Origin: JAFEDN01 sp963712715
GTDB lineage: Bacteria; Pseudomonadota; Gammaproteobacteria; Coxiellales; Coxiellaceae
NCBI GenBank assembly: GCA_963712715.1
Contig: CAVQJI010000041.1
Location: forward strand, 1 to 64,000
Direction of reading: 5' to 3'
Length of the DNA stretch: 64,000 nucleotides
Shown here: positions 60,968-64,000 of the stretch, piece by piece
Layout: each line of letters begins with the position of its first letter
How positions within the stretch are numbered: the first letter of the stretch is position 1
Translations under genes and position numbers: made by a program
The notes under the pieces: model-generated
What the model was told of the DNA's origin: nothing
The model's database searches: none
What the model saw: only the letters and a program-made list of their open reading frames with translations

Positions 60968-61694
60968 CCATTTATCCCTCCGTTTGGGCCAATGGGAGTT
61001 TAAACCTGGCTTAATACCCACCCTGGCGATGTTAGTATTGTTACCATTACTTTTATCCCTTGGCGTTTGGCAAATGCATCGGGCTACCGCCAAACAACAA
61101 TTGCTCAATCAGTTCGCGCAGCGTTCGCGGCAAGCGCCGCAACCTCTGGCCGACTATGAACCCGTTTATACGCCAGTGCAAGTCACTGGATCTTATGAAA
61201 GCGAGCATCCTATTTTACTGGATAATCGGATTGTAAACCACCGGCCAGGTTACGATGTGCTAGTACCATTCATTCCTTCTGGTGAAAGCAGGGCAGTATT
61301 AATTAATCTCGGCTGGGTTCCTCGCAATAATCCTGCTTTCGGAAACATTTTTCGGTCGCGAATAGGAGCATCAGGAGTGGAACGCGTGGTGGGTTTAGTG
61401 CAAACGCCCCAACATAATCTGGTTTTGGCGCACCCAAAAACCGAATTGCATTGGCCACTTCTGATAGAAGATATTCGCCTGGACAGCCTGAGCCGGATTT
61501 TAAATAGACCTTTATATCCGTTTATTTTACTATTGTCAGATAAAGGGGACGACTTTACTCTCCATTGGGAAATCGCTGCCAGTGTCAGTCCGGCGCGGCA
61601 CCGCGCTTATGCGGCGCAATGGTTCCTGTTAGCGCTGACTCTATTGATTTTATATTTTAAATTAAATATGAGTCCAACCAGCAATTCCCGCTGA
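60927..61694 (+). CDS. SURF1-family oxidase assembly protein
   Basis: The SURF1/SHY1 family inserts heme a in cytochrome oxidase. Two membrane helices are present (about 36-54 and near the C-terminus), with PVQVTGSYESEHPILLDNRI, GYDVLVPFIPSGESRAVLINLGWVPR and HWEIAASVSPARHRAYAAQWFLLALTLLILYF. The start is uncertain. ATG 60927 overlaps the antisense DUF2909 start; TTG 60984 would give LGQWEFKPG, nearer to other SURF1 starts. The last residues (PTSNSR) and stop come from a repeat element. Confidence 0.9.
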   Translation: MINKTATTINLKNIHLSLRLGQWEFKPGLIPTLAMLVLLPLLLSLGVWQMHRATAKQQLLNQFAQRSRQAPQPLADYEPVYTPVQVTGSYESEHPILLDNRIVNHRPGYDVLVPFIPSGESRAVLINLGWVPRNNPAFGNIFRSRIGASGVERVVGLVQTPQHNLVLAHPKTELHWPLLIEDIRLDSLSRILNRPLYPFILLLSDKGDDFTLHWEIAASVSPARHRAYAAQWFLLALTLLILYFKLNMSPTSNSR

Positions 61695-61883
61695 GTACAG
61701 CGAGAATTGCTTCCTGTTTTTATCCTGCGCTCGGCGAAGCCGATGCTCGGAATGAAGGGGGAGATTCGCGATTCTCCCCCTTGCGATCCCCCATCGCGGG
61801 GATAATTTTCTACGAAAATTATTTTTTTATAAGGGTGATTTATTTTATTAAATCAAATGGGTAAAATTAACCGGGAATTGCTG
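61678..61883 (+). repeat. MITE-like element (family 1, copy F), nearly full length
   Basis: 206 bp: left CCAGCAATTCCCGCTGAGTAC, core CTGCGCTCGGCGAAGCCGATGC, GGGGGAGATTCGCGATTCTC hairpin, GCGGGGATAATTTTCTACG, right end CCGGGAATTGCTG. Its first 17 bp code the end of surf1. It separates surf1 from the next assembly gene. Confidence 0.9.
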
Positions 61884-61896
61884 TAGTAGAACAAAA

Positions 61897-62456
61897 ATGA
61901 AACGTCTGCCTTCTTCACCCAAAAAAGCCCGTCGCATATTTTTAATTATTTTATTATTATTTTTGACGCCTATTTGGTGATACTCGCCAAAGTTTTTTAT
62001 GCGCATAAAACCTGGTTGCCTCGACACACTGTGAACCACGGTCAATTGCTGGCGCCGCCACTGGCGCTGCAACAATTGACGCGATCCTGGCGGAGCGCGG
62101 CTGCGATCTGGGTATTGGTATTCATCCACAACGGAAGTTGTGATGATTTTTGTTGGCAAAACTTGCATAATATGAGGCAAATTCAGCGGGCTTTGGGCAA
62201 AGATATTCACCGTCTGCAACGGGTATTTTTAACTTCCGAAAAAGCGGATGAGAAACTTCAACAATGGTTAAGCGCCAATGAAACCCTGCACTGGCAGGTT
62301 GCGGAGTCCGACCTTGTCCGGGTGTTGGGGCCTCCTGCGACGTGGTACGTGGTCGATCCTTTGGGAAACATCATATTGAGTTATCCCGCCAATACGAATC
62401 CGGAAGCCATACTGGATGATTTAAACTACCTGATGGGAGTATCAAACATTGGATAA
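61897..62456 (+). pseudogene. cytochrome oxidase assembly transmembrane protein, frameshifted near the start
   Basis: This is the gene usually found between surf1 and ctaA. A start at 61897 encodes MKRLPSSPKKARRIFLIILL and FLTPIW before TGA. One frame over, from about 61974, the protein continues VILAKVFYAHKTWLPRHTVNHGQLL (TVNHG is the conserved patch), then HNMRQIQRALGKDIHRLQRVF and a SCO-like end (VVDPLGNIILSYPANTNPEAILDDL). A single indel near 61975 would restore it. An internal start at a GTG (61974) could give a form without the full membrane anchor. It overlaps the ctaA start. Confidence 0.7.
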
Positions 62457-63567
62457 ACATCTCGAGTTTCCTTTGAATCGGAACTTTCCCTGGACGCTAT
62501 ATTCCGCGGAATCGGTGGCAGCATGCCTGGCTTATTATAATAGGCTAACTATCATTGCTTTAATTCTAGCGGTCTTTGTGATTATGCTGGGCGCTTACAC
62601 TCGCCTGACCGACGCCGGTTTAGGCTGCCCCGACTGGCCGGGCTGCTATGGTCATATGGTATTGCCTGCCGATCAGCCAGCGTTAGGCGTCGCGCAGCAG
62701 GTTTATCCGGATCAGCCCTTGGTGGCCCATAAGGCCTGGACGGAAATGGCGCACCGTTACGTGGCCGGTACTTTAGGAATTCTCATTGCCATTTTAGCCG
62801 GATGGGCGGTGATTAATCGGCGCATGGGATCGCCGCAACCTATCGTCACACCATTTTTATTAGTTGCCGTGCTTATTTTTCAGGCGGCTCTGGGCATGTG
62901 GACGGTGACGTTGAAATTATTACCGTTAGTCGTGACTGGCCATCTATTAGGTGGTATGGCGATTGCCGGATTACTCAGCTGGTTATCCTGCGCTACTTTT
63001 CAGTGGAATGGCCGGGCCACTCTGAACTGTAAAAACAGCATGCGGCGACTCGGACTAACAATCGTGTTGCTGGGTTTAATTATTCTGATTATCCAGATAT
63101 TCCTGGGTGCGTGGACCAGCACTAACTATGCCGCCCTTGCTTACGGATCTGATTGGGGAGCGATACTGAACGGGACACTGTGGAAGCATGCTTTTAATCT
63201 TCTCAGTCCGGTAGGTCCCAACTATGAGGGTGGCCGTTTAGATATGGAAACGCGGATTATGATTCAGAAGGTGCATCGTTATGGAGCGTTTGTGACATTT
63301 GTTTATCTGATGGGAACTGCTACGATCTGCAATACCGTACGAAGACGGAACGTTATTCCAAATAGCTTTGCTTCGTTGCGCTGGTTAGCATGGACGATCG
63401 CGGCGCTCTTATGCACTCAGGTGGCTTTAGGTATAATCAACGTCGTCAAACTTTTGCCCCTGGCTATCGCAGTCGCGCACAATGGCGTCGCGGTCTTATT
63501 GTTAATCGCAGTGGTCGCACTTTTACAAAGGTTTCAGAAGAATGCAATATCCACACCTGTGGCGTGA
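62449..63567 (+). CDS. ctaA: heme A synthase (COX15/CtaA)
   Basis: The 372-residue membrane protein has about eight helices. The family motifs are LGAYTRLTDAGLGCPDWPGCYGHM, EMAHRYVAGTLG and VTGHLLGGMAIAGL, with KVHRYGAFVTFVYL and VAHNGVAVLLL giving the heme-ligating His. It oxidises heme O to heme A. The start is TTG at 62449, overlapping the previous stop; a later start is possible. Confidence 0.94.
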   Translation: MDKHLEFPLNRNFPWTLYSAESVAACLAYYNRLTIIALILAVFVIMLGAYTRLTDAGLGCPDWPGCYGHMVLPADQPALGVAQQVYPDQPLVAHKAWTEMAHRYVAGTLGILIAILAGWAVINRRMGSPQPIVTPFLLVAVLIFQAALGMWTVTLKLLPLVVTGHLLGGMAIAGLLSWLSCATFQWNGRATLNCKNSMRRLGLTIVLLGLIILIIQIFLGAWTSTNYAALAYGSDWGAILNGTLWKHAFNLLSPVGPNYEGGRLDMETRIMIQKVHRYGAFVTFVYLMGTATICNTVRRRNVIPNSFASLRWLAWTIAALLCTQVALGIINVVKLLPLAIAVAHNGVAVLLLIAVVALLQRFQKNAISTPVA

Positions 63568-64000
63568 TTATTTTGAGCTTTGCAAGCCTCGCGTCGTCGC
63601 CTTGATGACGCTGACGGCGGTTGTCGCCATGTTTTCGCCCGCGCCGCCAGGAGAACTTTCCTGGCGTATTCTGGTATTCGGCGCCGTCGGTATTACCCTG
63701 GCGGCCTGTTCGGGTGGGGTGATTAACCAGCTCATTGACCGCCATATCGACGCTATCATGGCTCGCACCAGAAGGCGTCCTGTCGCCGCGGGTCGTATCC
63801 AGCCGTGGCAGGCCTGGATCTGGGCGGGGATTTTAATAGCCGCCAGTATGGCAATGCTGGCTTTATTGGTGAATCTCACGGTGGCCTGGTTGAGTTTATC
63901 GGCCATGGTGGGGTATGCCGGAATCTATACCCTGTTTTTAAAGCGGGCTACACCGCAAAATATTGTCATTGGGGGGCTGGCAGGCGCGATGCCGCCTTTA
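63542..64000 (+). CDS. ctaB: protoheme IX farnesyltransferase, cut by the window end
   Basis: The first 153 codons read MQYPHLWRDYFELCKPRVVALMTL and contain NQLIDRHIDAIMARTRRRPVAAGRI with the NxxxDxxxD-type prenyltransferase motif, plus LGLP-equivalent YTLFLKRATPQNIVIGGLAGAMPP. It overlaps the ctaA end by 26 bp. The enzyme makes heme O from protoheme, so it depends on heme supply. Confidence 0.93.
   Translation, partial: MQYPHLWRDYFELCKPRVVALMTLTAVVAMFSPAPPGELSWRILVFGAVGITLAACSGGVINQLIDRHIDAIMARTRRRPVAAGRIQPWQAWIWAGILIAASMAMLALLVNLTVAWLSLSAMVGYAGIYTLFLKRATPQNIVIGGLAGAMPPL

Overview
Most of the window (about 5.45 kb to the end) reads as one stretch of a gammaproteobacterial chromosome. The gene content and order (F1Fo ATP synthase followed by glmU, a hemC-hemD-hemX-hemY cluster, an aa3/caa3 cytochrome c oxidase operon, ubiK-comM, mnmG), together with eukaryote-like proteins (a leucine-rich-repeat protein and a possible F-box membrane protein) and many toxin-antitoxin modules, suggest a host- or amoeba-associated member of the Legionellales (Legionella/Coxiella side). 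That assignment is inference. The first ~5.4 kb is different: it is visibly GC-richer and carries IS3, IS66 and IS1380 remnants with small genes and a DUF2778 protein that resemble Bradyrhizobium-type alphaproteobacterial genes. It ends abruptly inside a truncated IS1380 transposase, so it is either a transferred block or an assembly chimera.

Layout: 0-5.4 kb alphaproteobacteria-like IS-rich block; 5.4-7.9 kb AT-rich accessory strip with a broken antitoxin, a schlafen/AlbA_2 fragment, a frameshifted membrane gene and a toxin-antitoxin pair; 7.9-16.4 kb atpIBEFHAGDC-glmU; 16.6-20.5 kb two REP-associated tyrosine transposases flanking a possible F-box membrane protein, then a small unknown gene; 21-25 kb Rpn nuclease, rsmE, DUF1328 protein, tdk and an MFS transporter; 25.2-28.6 kb an unknown secreted protein and a cystathionine beta-synthase/gamma-lyase pair (reverse transsulfuration); 28.7-29.5 kb a higBA module with a dead toxin gene; 29.6-35.2 kb ubiK, comM, ddl, tRNA-Arg(CCG), brnTA and ubiB; 35.4-37.1 kb the LRR protein; 37.3-39.7 kb mnmG and an unknown gene; 39.8-44.3 kb short hemY, hemX, broken hemD, broken hemC and a frameshifted acyltransferase; 44.3-48.1 kb DUF3757-like protein, a PIN toxin-antitoxin pair, apaH, a fic remnant and folA; 48.1-52.1 kb a PAS-PAS histidine kinase and two unknown genes; 52.4-64 kb the cytochrome oxidase operon (tetraheme cytochrome c, ctaC, ctaD, ctaG, ctaE, DUF2909, surf1, assembly factor, ctaA, ctaB) interrupted by a secreted 2H-like protein and an AAA/PD-(D/E)XK protein.

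The most striking structure is the dispersed repeats. A ~217-bp MITE-like element with 15-bp terminal inverted repeats occurs at six loci, and at most of them its end supplies the stop codon and C-terminal residues of a neighbouring gene (atpH, the MFS gene, the 25.2-kb secreted protein, ubiB, the LRR protein, surf1). A second, ~86-bp palindrome occurs five times, mostly between convergent genes. A third palindrome encodes the end of hemD. Single-base frameshifts are frequent, notably in hemC, hemD and an acyltransferase. This suggests either ongoing gene decay or local sequence error, and read-level checking would decide.
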